DNA of 64,000 bases from Mesoterricola silvestris (GTDB taxonomy: Bacteria; Acidobacteriota; Holophagae; Holophagales; Holophagaceae). The notes under the pieces are model-generated. The model did no database searches and was not told the DNA's origin. It saw only the letters and a list, made by a program, of their open reading frames with translations. Positions 1 to 7,802 of this stretch are shown in pieces. The stretch covers positions 1,674,001 to 1,738,000 of the forward strand of contig NZ_AP027080.1 of NCBI RefSeq assembly GCF_030295405.1. The letters are read 5' to 3'. A program made the translations under genes and the position numbers. How positions within the stretch are numbered: the first letter of the stretch is position 1; each line of letters opens with the position of its first letter.

Positions 1-261
1 ATCAAGCTCCAGCGGGACACCTTCCCCTCGCCCCAGGCCCAGGAGGCCCTGGCCAAGGTGGTCCCCCTCAGCCTCAAGACCCAATTCAAGGACGGCTCCC
101 CCACCGCCGATAAGGGCATCGAGCAAACGTACAAGGTCGAGGGCTTCCCGGCCCTCTTCATCCTGGACGAGAACGGGAAGGTCCTTTCGCAGCAGCCCGG
201 CTACCTTCCCGCGGCACCCTTCGCGGAATGGATCAACAAGTCGGCTAGTTCAAAGAAATAA
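1..261 (+). CDS. Thioredoxin-fold protein, C-terminal part (cut by window start)
   Basis: The frame is open from base 1 to a TAA at 259-261, so the last 86 residues of a longer protein are visible. The stretch EGFPALFILDENGKVLS has the cis-proline followed by the edge strand and turn (D-x-x-G-K) that is typical of thioredoxin-like folds. It is followed by a short helix ending in a lysine-rich tail. The active-site CxxC, if there is one, would lie upstream of the window, so oxidoreductase activity and cellular location cannot be judged. The following lipoprotein gene starts 11 bases downstream with its own strong Shine-Dalgarno sequence. Confidence 0.75.
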   Translation: MKLQRDTFPSPQAQEALAKVVPLSLKTQFKDGSPTADKGIEQTYKVEGFPALFILDENGKVLSQQPGYLPAAPFAEWINKSASSKK

Positions 262-272
262 AAGGAGGGGTC

Positions 273-1031
273 ATGGGGATCCGCATGCTGGTGGCCTCCG
301 TGGGGATCGCCGCCCTGGTGGGGTGCGCCACGGAGTCCAAGCTCGACACGAACACCTCGGACACCGAAGCCATCAAGGAATCCCCCGCGGGGATCTCGGT
401 TTTCGGGTTCACGGACGTGCTCACGACCCTGCCCGGGGTCCTGGGCGGCGCCTACCCGGCCTGCGTCACCCCCACGGTGAACGGCTCCACCGCCACCCTG
501 GCCCTGGCGGGGTGCAGGTCGGCCAGCGGGGGGACCCTCGCCGGCACCCTGACCCTGGCCGACGCCCTGTCGGGGTCCACCCACACCTACACCGAGACCT
601 TCGGATCCCTGGTGAACACCCGCAGTTCCACCGCCCAGTGGGTGTACTCCGGCAGCCTCACGGCGACGGTGAACGGCGCGGCCGGCACCCTGACCGCGAA
701 CCCGGGCTTCAAGATCACCGTCACGGACACGGCCACCCCGGCCAACAGCAAGGCCTGGACCTTCACCTGCGGCCTGTCCAGCACCACCACCTCCACGGGG
801 TTCAGCCTCTCGGGCAGCTTCGCGGTGGCCACCGCGGCCGGAGACAGCGTCAGCATCCAGATCGACCCCGCCTCGCCCCTCACCTGGGTCAAGGGCGGCG
901 CGTACCCCGTGACCGGCAAGCTGGTCATCCAGGACAACCGCACCTCGGGCACGGCCACCCGCGAAACCGTGACGGCCCTCTTCGACCACGGCACGGTCAC
1001 CATCAACGGCGGCGTCATCACGCTCGGATAG
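273..1031 (+). CDS. Putative lipoprotein of unknown function
   Basis: The protein has 252 residues. Its N-terminus has a short basic start, a hydrophobic stretch and a lipobox LVGC with the modified cysteine at residue 18, so export and lipidation are predicted. The rest is rich in Thr, Ser, Gly and Ala with alternating small and hydrophobic residues, which suggests a beta-rich extracytoplasmic domain, but I recognise no family. AAAGGAGGGG at 261-270 is a very strong ribosome-binding site close to the ATG at 273; an in-frame ATG at 285 is the alternative start. The gene lies between a thioredoxin-fold protein and a barrel-like protein on the same strand, with short gaps that suggest one transcript. 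Confidence 0.7.
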   Translation: MGIRMLVASVGIAALVGCATESKLDTNTSDTEAIKESPAGISVFGFTDVLTTLPGVLGGAYPACVTPTVNGSTATLALAGCRSASGGTLAGTLTLADALSGSTHTYTETFGSLVNTRSSTAQWVYSGSLTATVNGAAGTLTANPGFKITVTDTATPANSKAWTFTCGLSSTTTSTGFSLSGSFAVATAAGDSVSIQIDPASPLTWVKGGAYPVTGKLVIQDNRTSGTATRETVTALFDHGTVTINGGVITLG

Positions 1032-1047
1032 CTCCCAGGGAGGTCAC

Positions 1048-1821
1048 ATGCGGACTCTGGTCCTTTCGGCAGCCATGGCGGCGTCGCTGCCCGCCCTCGC
1101 CCAGGCCCCCGGCGCCTGGTACCTGGACCTGCACCGGGTGGCGCCGACCCTGGAGGGGAACTACACCGGCATGCAGGACGGCAAGCCGGTCAATTTCGAT
1201 ATCGTCAAGGATCTGGCCCTGGCCAAGGACGGCGCGAAGGTGGGGGTGGGCCTGGAATACCAGGGGCCCCGCTTCGGCCTCGAGCTTGCCGTGGAATCCC
1301 AGGACTACCTGGGGTCCAATCTGATCACGCGGGATGTCACCATTTCCGGCCAGACCTGGAACGCCCAGGCCACCGTGGCCACCTCCGTGAAGGTGACCAA
1401 CTACACCGGGAACTGGACCATCCGGTTCATGCGGACGCCCGGCTTCTGGATCGGCGTGGATCTGGGGGTGCGCGGCACCGCCCTGGATCTCAAGGCCACC
1501 GGAACGAGCTACCTGACAGGCCTCACCTCCCAGGCCTCCTTCAAGTCGGGCCTCCCCATGCCCCAGCTGGGCCCTTCGGTGGGGTACTACGGCCTGGAGG
1601 GCCGGTTGGTCCTCCGGGGCTACTACCACTACCTGGGCTACAAGGGCGCCACGTACCGGAACGCCGGGGCCGACGCGCGCTTCTTCCCCCTCCCCTGGCT
1701 TGGCGTTCGGGTCTTCACCGCGTCGGAGTCCTGGAAGGTGCCCACGGACAGCATCTCCAAGGACCTGGCCATCGAGCTGGACCGGACGGGCACGGGCTTT
1801 GGGCTTGTGCTGAAGTTCTAG
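1048..1821 (+). CDS. Outer-membrane beta-barrel-like protein
   Basis: The protein has 257 residues and a clear signal peptide, MRTLVLSAAMAASLPALAQA, with cleavage expected after AQA. The mature part consists of alternating polar and hydrophobic strands (for example VGVGLEYQGPRFGLELAV and LVLRGYYHYLGYKGA) and ends in phenylalanine (GFGLVLKF), the classical C-terminal signature recognised by the Bam machinery. No enzyme motif is visible. It starts 16 bases after the lipoprotein gene, with GGGAGG as ribosome-binding site. Its substrate, if it is a channel, is unknown. The TAG stop lies inside a CTAG that begins a 24-base copy of a dispersed repeat end (see the repeat at 1818). Confidence 0.65.
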   Translation: MRTLVLSAAMAASLPALAQAPGAWYLDLHRVAPTLEGNYTGMQDGKPVNFDIVKDLALAKDGAKVGVGLEYQGPRFGLELAVESQDYLGSNLITRDVTISGQTWNAQATVATSVKVTNYTGNWTIRFMRTPGFWIGVDLGVRGTALDLKATGTSYLTGLTSQASFKSGLPMPQLGPSVGYYGLEGRLVLRGYYHYLGYKGATYRNAGADARFFPLPWLGVRVFTASESWKVPTDSISKDLAIELDRTGTGFGLVLKF

Positions 1822-1841
1822 CCCGACATTCCGACCCATCC
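1818..1841 (-). repeat. Single copy of the CTAG-ended repeat terminus
   Basis: The 24 bases starting with the CTAG at 1818 match, in inverse orientation, the conserved right ends at 25762-25790 and 50395-50423, and match the left end at 25415-25439 directly. The shared core is TTCCGACCCA about 8-9 bases after CTAG. Here CTAG contains the stop codon of the preceding gene. No partner end or long palindrome is visible in the following 200 bases, so this may be a solo remnant. Confidence 0.45.
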
Positions 1842-1842
1842 G

Positions 1843-1867
1843 GTCCTGCAAAGCACCAGGACGTTTT
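1843..1867 (+). terminator. Weak candidate terminator
   Basis: GTCCTG and CAGGAC form a 6-bp stem around an 8-base loop just after the barrel gene and are followed by GTTTTC. The stem is short and the T-run is interrupted, so this is only a weak candidate. Confidence 0.25.
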
Positions 1868-1959
1868 CGGCACCTTATTGGCCCAATGTCTGCACCGTCG
1901 TGGGGATGAAGCCCGGAACGGCTTGTCCCGAGCGGGTCGGAAGACCCATCGAAAAGAAT

Positions 1960-2016
1960 AAACGCTGGGGCGCAGAGGACGAGACGCACTGCGTCGAGTC
2001 TGGGGCGCTGGGAAAG
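1960..2016 (+). repeat. GC-rich dispersed repeat (REP-like family 2), copy 1
   Basis: This copy starts with AAACGCTGGGGCGCAGAGG and ends with TGGGGCGCTGGGAAAGG, the same ends as the copies at 25819, 25944 and 57147. The middle differs and carries a near-palindrome around ACGCACTGCGT. It fills most of the 206-base gap between the barrel gene and the convergent gene at 2028. GGGTC-GGAA-GACCC (1934-1947), a perfect small hairpin, sits just before it. Confidence 0.6.
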
Positions 2017-2027
2017 GAAAAGAGCTG

Positions 2028-2648
2028 TTATTCCGTCCACCCCGCCGGGAACCGGAATTCCAGGCCCCCCTCCACCGAGGCCATGGTCAGGCCGCCCAGG
2101 TTGGTGGAGGCGTAGCGCACGGTGAAGGCCAGGGCGTCGGTGAACCGGTAGCCGGCCCCCGCCGCCAGGCCGAACTTCACGGAGGACTTTTCCTTGCTCC
2201 AGCCGATTCCGGCGCCGGAGGGCACCGGGCCCACGGTCTCGAATTCGACCCGGCTCAGGGATACGCCGGCCAGGAGGAAGGGGCCCCGCACCCGGAGGGG
2301 GAACAGGGTCTTCCGCAGGTCCACCCCCACCGAGAACTGGTTGGCGCTCACCTTGAGCGCGCGGGGCGGCATCAGGCCGTCCAGGAGGGTCCGGGTCCGG
2401 GCGGCGTCCTCCTTGAACGCCAGGAAATCGATGCGGGTGCGCAGGGTCCAGCCCGGGCCCTGGTCCACTTCGGCGAAGGCCCCCGCGCCCATTCCGGTGC
2501 GCCGGGTGATGGTGCCCAGGTCCTGGAGGGGGCGGGCAGCCGTGGCCTGGAGGCCGAAGCGCATGGGGGCATCCAGGTCCGCGGCGCCGAGGGGGGAAAG
2601 GGCGGCCAGGGCGGAAGCCGCCAGAAGAAGGGGCGAGAGGCTGGGCAT
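2028..2648 (-). CDS. Outer-membrane barrel-like protein
   Basis: The protein has 206 residues, begins with a signal peptide (MPSLSPLLLAASALAALS, cleavage near GAA) and continues with about eight amphipathic strands. FGLAAGAGYRFTDALAFTVR resembles the closing strands of OmpA/OprF-type or Opa-like eight-stranded barrels. It has no identifiable peptidoglycan-binding or enzymatic domain. AAGGAG lies just upstream of the ATG at 2648. It converges with the preceding barrel gene and diverges from the pilin operon; an AT-rich stretch at 2659-2690 probably holds its promoter. Function unknown. Confidence 0.6.
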   Translation of the reverse strand: MPSLSPLLLAASALAALSPLGAADLDAPMRFGLQATAARPLQDLGTITRRTGMGAGAFAEVDQGPGWTLRTRIDFLAFKEDAARTRTLLDGLMPPRALKVSANQFSVGVDLRKTLFPLRVRGPFLLAGVSLSRVEFETVGPVPSGAGIGWSKEKSSVKFGLAAGAGYRFTDALAFTVRYASTNLGGLTMASVEGGLEFRFPAGWTE

Positions 2649-2738
2649 GGAAGGCTCCTTGACAAATGATTAATAATAATCTTTCAATCGTCTTTGGCAA
2701 TGGCCGGGTGGGGGAGGATCGGATTGTTCGGTCTCCCC

Positions 2739-2767
2739 TTGGCGCGGCGGGCTCCAGGCGCCATAAT
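2739..2767 (+). promoter_or_regulatory. Predicted sigma70-type promoter of the pilin operon
   Basis: TTGGCG (2739-2744), a 17-base spacer and CATAAT (2762-2767) match the -35/-10 consensus at 9 of 12 positions. The -10 region sits in a short AT-rich island within otherwise very GC-rich DNA, 23 bases before the start of the first pilin gene. Confidence 0.5.
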
Positions 2768-2790
2768 TAATAAATATCTAAGGGAGCCCC

Positions 2791-3420
2791 ATGCAACGTC
2801 CCGAAGGATTCTCCCTGGTGGAGGCGGTGGTGGTCATCGCCGTGGCGGCCATCCTGGCGGGAGCCGCCCTTCCCCTGTTCCTCAAGTCCATGACGGACGC
2901 CCGCTTGGCCCGTGCCCGCAAGGACATGAATGTCATCGCGGCGGCCCTGGTGAGCCAGATGAAGGATACCGGCTGCAGGCCCCGGGCCCCGGGGGGGCCG
3001 GGAGGGGCGGACGGACGTGGGGACATCCTGTGGCATTCGGAGGGCCGGCGGCCGGGGGGTGCCCCCTGGGGGCCCGGGGACGCGGGGCAGTCCTTCCAGA
3101 ACCTGTTCACGGCCCCCGCCGCGGGAACGGACCGGACCTTGGGCCGGGCCAACGCGCTGTTCGGCCTGGGCGACCTGGATTTTCGGGACCGGTTCCGGTA
3201 CCGGGGGCCCTACCTGAGCGAGCCCACGGCACGCCTGACGGACCCCTGGGGCAACGCCTACCTGATCCTGGGATACAACGGGAATGGCCAGGATCTTGGC
3301 CTGCCCATCCGCATCGTGTGCCTGGGGGAGGAGGGCACCGTGGAGGCCGGAAACCTGACCGGAGGTCCCTGGAACCCCGCGGGCCTCTCCGCCGGGAATC
3401 TCATGGTCCAGGTACGGTGA
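2791..3420 (+). CDS. GspG-like type II secretion pseudopilin / type IV pilin, paralogue 1
   Basis: The protein has 209 residues. It has a short leader ending in Gly, then FSLVEAVVVIAVAAILAG. The G|F cleavage site, Glu at mature position 5 and hydrophobic helix are the class III signal of prepilins, processed by a PilD/GspO-type peptidase that is not encoded in this window. The C-terminal half contains YRGPYL and DPWGNAYLILGYN; the DPWGN motif is characteristic of the calcium-binding loop of major pseudopilin GspG. It is clearly paralogous to the next gene, which shares YxGPYL and DPWGNAY. It is the first gene of a nine-gene cluster running to 11760. Whether the product forms a surface pilus or a periplasmic pseudopilus is not determined. 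Confidence 0.85.
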   Translation: MQRPEGFSLVEAVVVIAVAAILAGAALPLFLKSMTDARLARARKDMNVIAAALVSQMKDTGCRPRAPGGPGGADGRGDILWHSEGRRPGGAPWGPGDAGQSFQNLFTAPAAGTDRTLGRANALFGLGDLDFRDRFRYRGPYLSEPTARLTDPWGNAYLILGYNGNGQDLGLPIRIVCLGEEGTVEAGNLTGGPWNPAGLSAGNLMVQVR

Positions 3421-3428
3421 AAAAAAAT

Positions 3429-3457
3429 ATTTTTTATTAATATTTTCTGCCTATACT
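3429..3457 (+). promoter_or_regulatory. AT-rich promoter region before the second pilin gene
   Basis: Directly after the first pilin stop codon comes a run of A and T (3421-3446), striking in DNA of this GC content, followed by TATACT at 3452-3457 as a good -10 box. The -35 element is poor (ATTTTT or TTTTTT at 16-17 bases spacing). The A/T tract could act as an UP element, giving the second pilin gene its own strong promoter. Confidence 0.4.
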
Positions 3458-3540
3458 GCAGTGAGCGGCCACGCCGTGGGAATTCCGGCGCCCCGGTGCC
3501 GGGCATCGTCAGTCCCCGCTTTCTGTAAAAGGAATCATTA

Positions 3541-4233
3541 ATGAAAAACACCAAGGGATTCACCCTCGTGGAGGCCGCCGTCGCCATCGGCGTGGTGGCC
3601 GTGCTGTCGGGCATCATCATCCCCCTCGTGCTGAAGAGCATGCGGGACGCCAAGATGGCCCGGGCCCGCAACGACCTCATGGTCATCGCCGGGGCCCTGG
3701 CGCACCAGATGAAGGACACGGGCACCCGGCCCCGGGCGGCGGTCGCCGGCGGCGGCCCCTCGGGGGCGGGCGATGCGGTGTGGTATACGGAGGGACGGAT
3801 CCCGGAGGTGGCGGCCGCCGCGGGGGCCGCCGCGGCGGCCCTTCCCGCCCGGGGGTTCAACACCCTGGAGAACCTGCTGTCCGTCGCCGTGCACGACGTG
3901 CTGGGGAACGCGCTGTTCGGTTTCCCCGCCCGGGTGGCCGGAGACGAATTCGGCTACAAGGGGCCCTACCTGGCCGCGGATGCTGCCCGGCGGACCGACC
4001 CCTGGGGCAACGCCTACGTGATCCTGGGCTACAACGCCAATGGCCAGGCCTCGGGAGGCCCCATCTGGGTGGTCTCCGCCGGGGAAGGGCGGACCATCCT
4101 GGACGTCAACCTGGTGCTGGCCGGTGGCGTGGCGAGGCCGGGCGCCGTCGGGGGGGCCTATCCGGGCACCTACCCCACGAACTGGAACTACAACGGCCAG
4201 TCCGAAACCAACCTGGCGGTCCGGGTCAACTAG
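3541..4233 (+). CDS. GspG-like type II secretion pseudopilin / type IV pilin, paralogue 2
   Basis: The protein has 230 residues. MKNTKG is followed by FTLVEAAVAIGVVAVLSGI, a canonical prepilin leader with Glu5. The globular part has YKGPYL and TDPWGNAYVILGYNANGQ, the GspG-type calcium-loop signature, and closely parallels the preceding gene. Compared with that paralogue it carries an alanine-rich insert (residues about 82-103) and a longer Asn/Tyr-rich tail. The first and second pilin genes are separated by 120 bases with their own promoter-like sequence, so the second could be the more abundant subunit. The ATPase gene begins 3 bases after the stop. Confidence 0.85.
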   Translation: MKNTKGFTLVEAAVAIGVVAVLSGIIIPLVLKSMRDAKMARARNDLMVIAGALAHQMKDTGTRPRAAVAGGGPSGAGDAVWYTEGRIPEVAAAAGAAAAALPARGFNTLENLLSVAVHDVLGNALFGFPARVAGDEFGYKGPYLAADAARRTDPWGNAYVILGYNANGQASGGPIWVVSAGEGRTILDVNLVLAGGVARPGAVGGAYPGTYPTNWNYNGQSETNLAVRVN

Positions 4234-4236
4234 CCC

Positions 4237-5826
4237 ATGGCCTCGACGGTTCCCGGGATTCGCAGACGCCTGGGTGAGCGGCTCCAGGACCGGGGCCTGC
4301 TCACGGGCCGTCAGCTGGAACTGGCCCTCCTGGAACAGGGGCGCACCGGGGCCCTGCTGGGGGAGATCCTTCTCCGGCTGGGCCTCGTGACCCCCTCCGC
4401 CCTGGGCGAGGCCCTGGCGGACCAGGCGGGGGTGCCCTTCGTGCACCTGGGGGACCTGATCCCCGACGCGGAGGCGGTGGCCCTGGTGCCGGAGGCCATG
4501 GCCCGGCGCCTGAGGGTGCTGCCCCTGGACCGCAAGGGCCGGGATCTGCGCCTGGCCATGGCCAACGTGTTCGACCTGGACGCCCTGGCCGAGGTGGAGG
4601 GCCACACCCTGCTGCGCATCACGGTGGTGTGCGCCGCCGAGGAGGACCTGCTGGCCTGCGCGGCCCGGGTCCAGGGCTCGGGACAGTCCCTGGAGCAGGT
4701 GCTGGAGGAGGCCATTGTGCGGGCGGAGGAGGGAGACGCGGAACGCTCCATGACACGACTGGTGGACCAGTTGCTCGCCAAAGCCATCCGGGACCGGGCC
4801 ACGGATGTGCATATCCAGCCCGATGAACGCACCGTCCTCACCCGCTTCCGGGTGGACGGTTCCCTGGTTCAGGGGCCCAGTCTGCCCAAGGCCCTGCAAC
4901 CGGCCGTGTTGGCCCGCCTGAAGGTCCTGGCGGAGGTGGATCTGTCGGAATCCCGGCGCCCCCAGGACGGGCGTTTCAGCCTGCCCCTGGGCCGGCGGAC
5001 CCTGGACGTGCGGGCCAGCTTCCTGCCGGCCCGCCACGGGGAAAAGGCGGTGCTGCGCCTCCTGGACAAGACCAACCTGGTGCAGGGCCTGGATCAGCTG
5101 GGCATGCCCGGGCGGATCCAGGAGCGGTTCGAGGCGCTGCTCCAGAGGCCCCACGGCCTGCTGCTGGTGACCGGTCCCACGGGCAGCGGAAAGACCACCA
5201 CCCTCTATTCCGCCCTCCACGCCCTCAACAGCTCCGAGCGCTGCCTGGTGACGGTGGAGGACCCGGTGGAGTACGAGCTCCCCCTGGTCACCCAGGTGGG
5301 CGTGAACCCCAAGGCCGGGATCACCTTCGCCTCGGGCCTGCGGGGCCTCCTGCGCCAGGATCCCGACGTCATCCTGGTGGGCGAGATCCGGGACGGGGAG
5401 ACGGCCTCCATCGCCCTGCGCGCGGCCATGACGGGACACCTGGTGCTGGCGACCCTCCACGCCGGGCAGCCCGTGGGCGCCCTGGCGCGGCTCCGGGACC
5501 TGGGCGCCACGGGCGGGGACCTGGCGGAGACGCTGCTGGCCATCCATGCGCAGCGCCTGGTTCGCCTGCTGTGCGCCGCCTGCGGGGGGCGGGGCTGTCC
5601 GGCCTGCGGCGCCACCGGGGTGTGGGGACGGCGGGCCATCCACGATCTGCTGCCCATCACCCCCGCGGTGCGCGATCTCATCGCCGCGGGGGCCGCGGCG
5701 CCCGCCATCGAGGCGGAGGCCCGGCGCCAGGGCAAGGGGAGCCTGGGTGAGCATGCCCTGGCCCTGGCGGCCCAGGGGCTCATCTCCGCGACCGAAGCCC
5801 GGCGCGTGGCCGCCGAGGAGGCCTAG
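4237..5826 (+). CDS. gspE: GspE/PilB-type assembly ATPase
   Basis: The 529-residue cytoplasmic ATPase powers pilin polymerisation. The N-terminal 150 residues match the MshEN/GspE N-terminal domain (ERLQDRGLLTGRQLELAL, then DQAGVPFVHL). The motor domain has Walker A GPTGSGKTTTLYS, the Asp box VEDPVEYELP, Walker B region RQDPDVILVGEIRDGETA and the His box TGHLVLATLHA. A zinc-binding CxxC pair follows (CAACGGRGCPACGATG), as in GspE and MshE. The length is typical. ATG at 4237 is placed 3 bases after the pilin stop; the gene is followed one base later by the GspF-like gene, which indicates translational coupling. Confidence 0.93.
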   Translation: MASTVPGIRRRLGERLQDRGLLTGRQLELALLEQGRTGALLGEILLRLGLVTPSALGEALADQAGVPFVHLGDLIPDAEAVALVPEAMARRLRVLPLDRKGRDLRLAMANVFDLDALAEVEGHTLLRITVVCAAEEDLLACAARVQGSGQSLEQVLEEAIVRAEEGDAERSMTRLVDQLLAKAIRDRATDVHIQPDERTVLTRFRVDGSLVQGPSLPKALQPAVLARLKVLAEVDLSESRRPQDGRFSLPLGRRTLDVRASFLPARHGEKAVLRLLDKTNLVQGLDQLGMPGRIQERFEALLQRPHGLLLVTGPTGSGKTTTLYSALHALNSSERCLVTVEDPVEYELPLVTQVGVNPKAGITFASGLRGLLRQDPDVILVGEIRDGETASIALRAAMTGHLVLATLHAGQPVGALARLRDLGATGGDLAETLLAIHAQRLVRLLCAACGGRGCPACGATGVWGRRAIHDLLPITPAVRDLIAAGAAAPAIEAEARRQGKGSLGEHALALAAQGLISATEARRVAAEEA

Positions 5827-5827
5827 G

Positions 5828-7018
5828 GTGCCCAGGTACGCCTTCCTCGCCCGCAGCCGGGCCGGTGCGGCCGTGCGGGGCCTGCGCCTGGCGGACTCCC
5901 CGGGGGCCCTGGCGCCGGTCCTGGCCGCCGAAGGGTTGTTCCTGGTGCGGGCCGAAGCCGCCGCGCCCGCCCGGGCCCAGGGCAAGGCCGGGCCCGGGGA
6001 TCTCCCTCCGCTCCTGCATCATCTCGCCACGTACCTGGAGGCGGGCATCCCGCTCCTCACCGCCCTGCGGGATTTCCGGGATCCCGGGCGCCCGCGCCTG
6101 GAGGCGGCGGCCCTGGACCTGGCGGCGCGGGTGGAGGAAGGGGCCGCCTTCTCCGCGGCCATGGCCGCCCATCCGGGGCTCTTCCTCCCCGTGCACGTGG
6201 GCATGGTGCGGGCCGGGGAGGCCGCTGGCCGGCTGGATGAGGCGCTGCACGCCGTCATAAGCCTCGTGGACTGGAGGATCGCCTTCCGGGCCCGGGTGCG
6301 CAAAGCCGCGACCTATCCCCTGATCCTCGCCGCCGTGCTGGCGGTGGTGATCCTGCTGATCAGCATCTTCAGCCTGCCGCCCATCCTGCGGCTCCTGGAG
6401 GACCTGGACATCCCGCTGCCGCGGGTGACCCGGGCCCTCCTGGCCCTGGGGCGGGGCCTGGGCCGGTTCGGGTGGGTGGCGGTGGCGGTTCCCGCCGCCC
6501 TGCGGGGGGGGCTGGCCCTGGCCCTGCGCCGCCCCGGGTTCCGGCTGGCCTGGGACACGGCCCTCCTGCGGGTGCCCGTGGTGGGCCGCCTCATCGCGCG
6601 CATGGCCCTCTCCCGCTTCGCCCACTTCCTGGCCGCCCAGCACCGGGCCGGCCTGCCCCTGGTGCAGGCCCTGCGGGCCTGCGAGGAGGTGACGGGCAAT
6701 GCCCGCATGCGCCTGGCGGTGCGGGCCATGCGCTCCGGCGTGGAGCAGGGCCGGGGCCTCGCGGCCTCCGCCGCCGGCACCGGCCAGGTGCCCCAGCTGG
6801 TGCTGCGCATGCTGGCCCTGGGGGAGGAGACCGGGCACCTGGGGGAAACCCTGGACCGGGCCGCGGCCCACCTGGACGCCGAGGTGGACGAGGCGGTGGG
6901 CCTGGCCTTCCAGCTGGTGGACCCGGCGGTGAAGATCCTCATGGCCTGCCTCCTGCTCTTCCTGGCCACGGCGGTGCTGCTGCCGCTCTACACCCTGATC
7001 GGGGGGATCAATGCCTAG
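5828..7018 (+). CDS. gspF: GspF/PilC-type inner-membrane platform protein
   Basis: The protein has 396 residues from a GTG at 5828, one base after the gspE stop, with GAGG just upstream. PRYAFLARSRAGAAVRG corresponds to the short N-terminal beta region of GspF. Two helical T2SSF repeats follow, each followed by hydrophobic spans (residues about 160-185 and 370-393; another hydrophobic stretch near 215-235). ALRDFRD and LRACEEVTGNARM mark the two repeats; YLEAGIPLLTAL and HRAGLPLVQAL are the repeated GIPL-type motifs. It anchors the ATPase to the membrane. The last 8 bases overlap the next pseudopilin gene. The frame is open far upstream, but that part overlaps gspE and is not coding. Confidence 0.9.
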   Translation: MPRYAFLARSRAGAAVRGLRLADSPGALAPVLAAEGLFLVRAEAAAPARAQGKAGPGDLPPLLHHLATYLEAGIPLLTALRDFRDPGRPRLEAAALDLAARVEEGAAFSAAMAAHPGLFLPVHVGMVRAGEAAGRLDEALHAVISLVDWRIAFRARVRKAATYPLILAAVLAVVILLISIFSLPPILRLLEDLDIPLPRVTRALLALGRGLGRFGWVAVAVPAALRGGLALALRRPGFRLAWDTALLRVPVVGRLIARMALSRFAHFLAAQHRAGLPLVQALRACEEVTGNARMRLAVRAMRSGVEQGRGLAASAAGTGQVPQLVLRMLALGEETGHLGETLDRAAAHLDAEVDEAVGLAFQLVDPAVKILMACLLLFLATAVLLPLYTLIGGINA

Positions 7019-7802
7019 GGACGACCGCGGATTCAGTCTGGTGGAGGCGGCGGTGGCCATCGCCGTGACGGCGATCCTGGCCGGGATGATGGCGCCCCTG
7101 GCCCTCAAGGTGCTGGACCAGCGCCGGGAGGCCGCCACGCGCCGGAGCCTCAAGGCCGCCTTCGAGGCCCTGTTCGGCCTCCGGGACCGGCGGGTGGCGA
7201 ACCTGCGCGCGGATTGCGGCTTCAATCCGCCCAACGGCACCTGGACCCTGGGCCTGATGGTGGACCGCACCTACCAGGAGGCCCATCAGCTCTCCATCGG
7301 GTTCACCCCGGCCTTCGGACCCCAGTACGGGACCGCCTTCCGCTGGGGGTGGAACGGGCCGTACTGGCGGGGGGATCTCCGGGGACGGCTTCCGGTGGAC
7401 GCCTGGGGCAGCCCCATCCAGCTCCGGGTGGTCAACGGCGCGGTCCAGGTGTACAGCCCCGGGCCAAGCCGGCGGGACAGCCCCGACAGCCTCACGTACC
7501 CGTCGACGCCCCTGCCCCTGGCCAGCCTCGAGGCCTGCGTGAACATCCATCTGACGGTGGCCTCGGAGGGCGTCCGTTCGGCCATGGCGGATGTGGCCTA
7601 CGGGAACACCGCCGCCCTCCCGAATCGCACCACGCCCTTTGCCGTGGAGGCGGGAACCCCGGTGACGCGCACCGTGTGCGTGCCCGCCGGCGGCCTGGAG
7701 GTGGGGGCCCGCTACCAGCGGAACAACGGGCCCTTCCAGACCTTTTCGCTCCCCCTGGATCTGCTCCCCGGGGAGATCCGGGATGTGTGGGTGAACCTGT
7801 GA
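7011..7802 (+). CDS. Third pseudopilin-like protein
   Basis: The 263-residue protein begins MPRDDRG then FSLVEAAVAIAVTAILAG, a prepilin leader with cleavage before Phe and Glu5. The globular domain includes VDAWGSPIQL, reminiscent of the WG loop of GspG/GspH-type pseudopilins but without the full calcium-site motif. It is longer than a major pilin and has a C-terminal beta-rich extension (residues about 170-263). It may serve as a minor tip subunit; that role is inferred from position and length only. The start overlaps gspF by 8 bases. Confidence 0.75.
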   Translation: MPRDDRGFSLVEAAVAIAVTAILAGMMAPLALKVLDQRREAATRRSLKAAFEALFGLRDRRVANLRADCGFNPPNGTWTLGLMVDRTYQEAHQLSIGFTPAFGPQYGTAFRWGWNGPYWRGDLRGRLPVDAWGSPIQLRVVNGAVQVYSPGPSRRDSPDSLTYPSTPLPLASLEACVNIHLTVASEGVRSAMADVAYGNTAALPNRTTPFAVEAGTPVTRTVCVPAGGLEVGARYQRNNGPFQTFSLPLDLLPGEIRDVWVNL

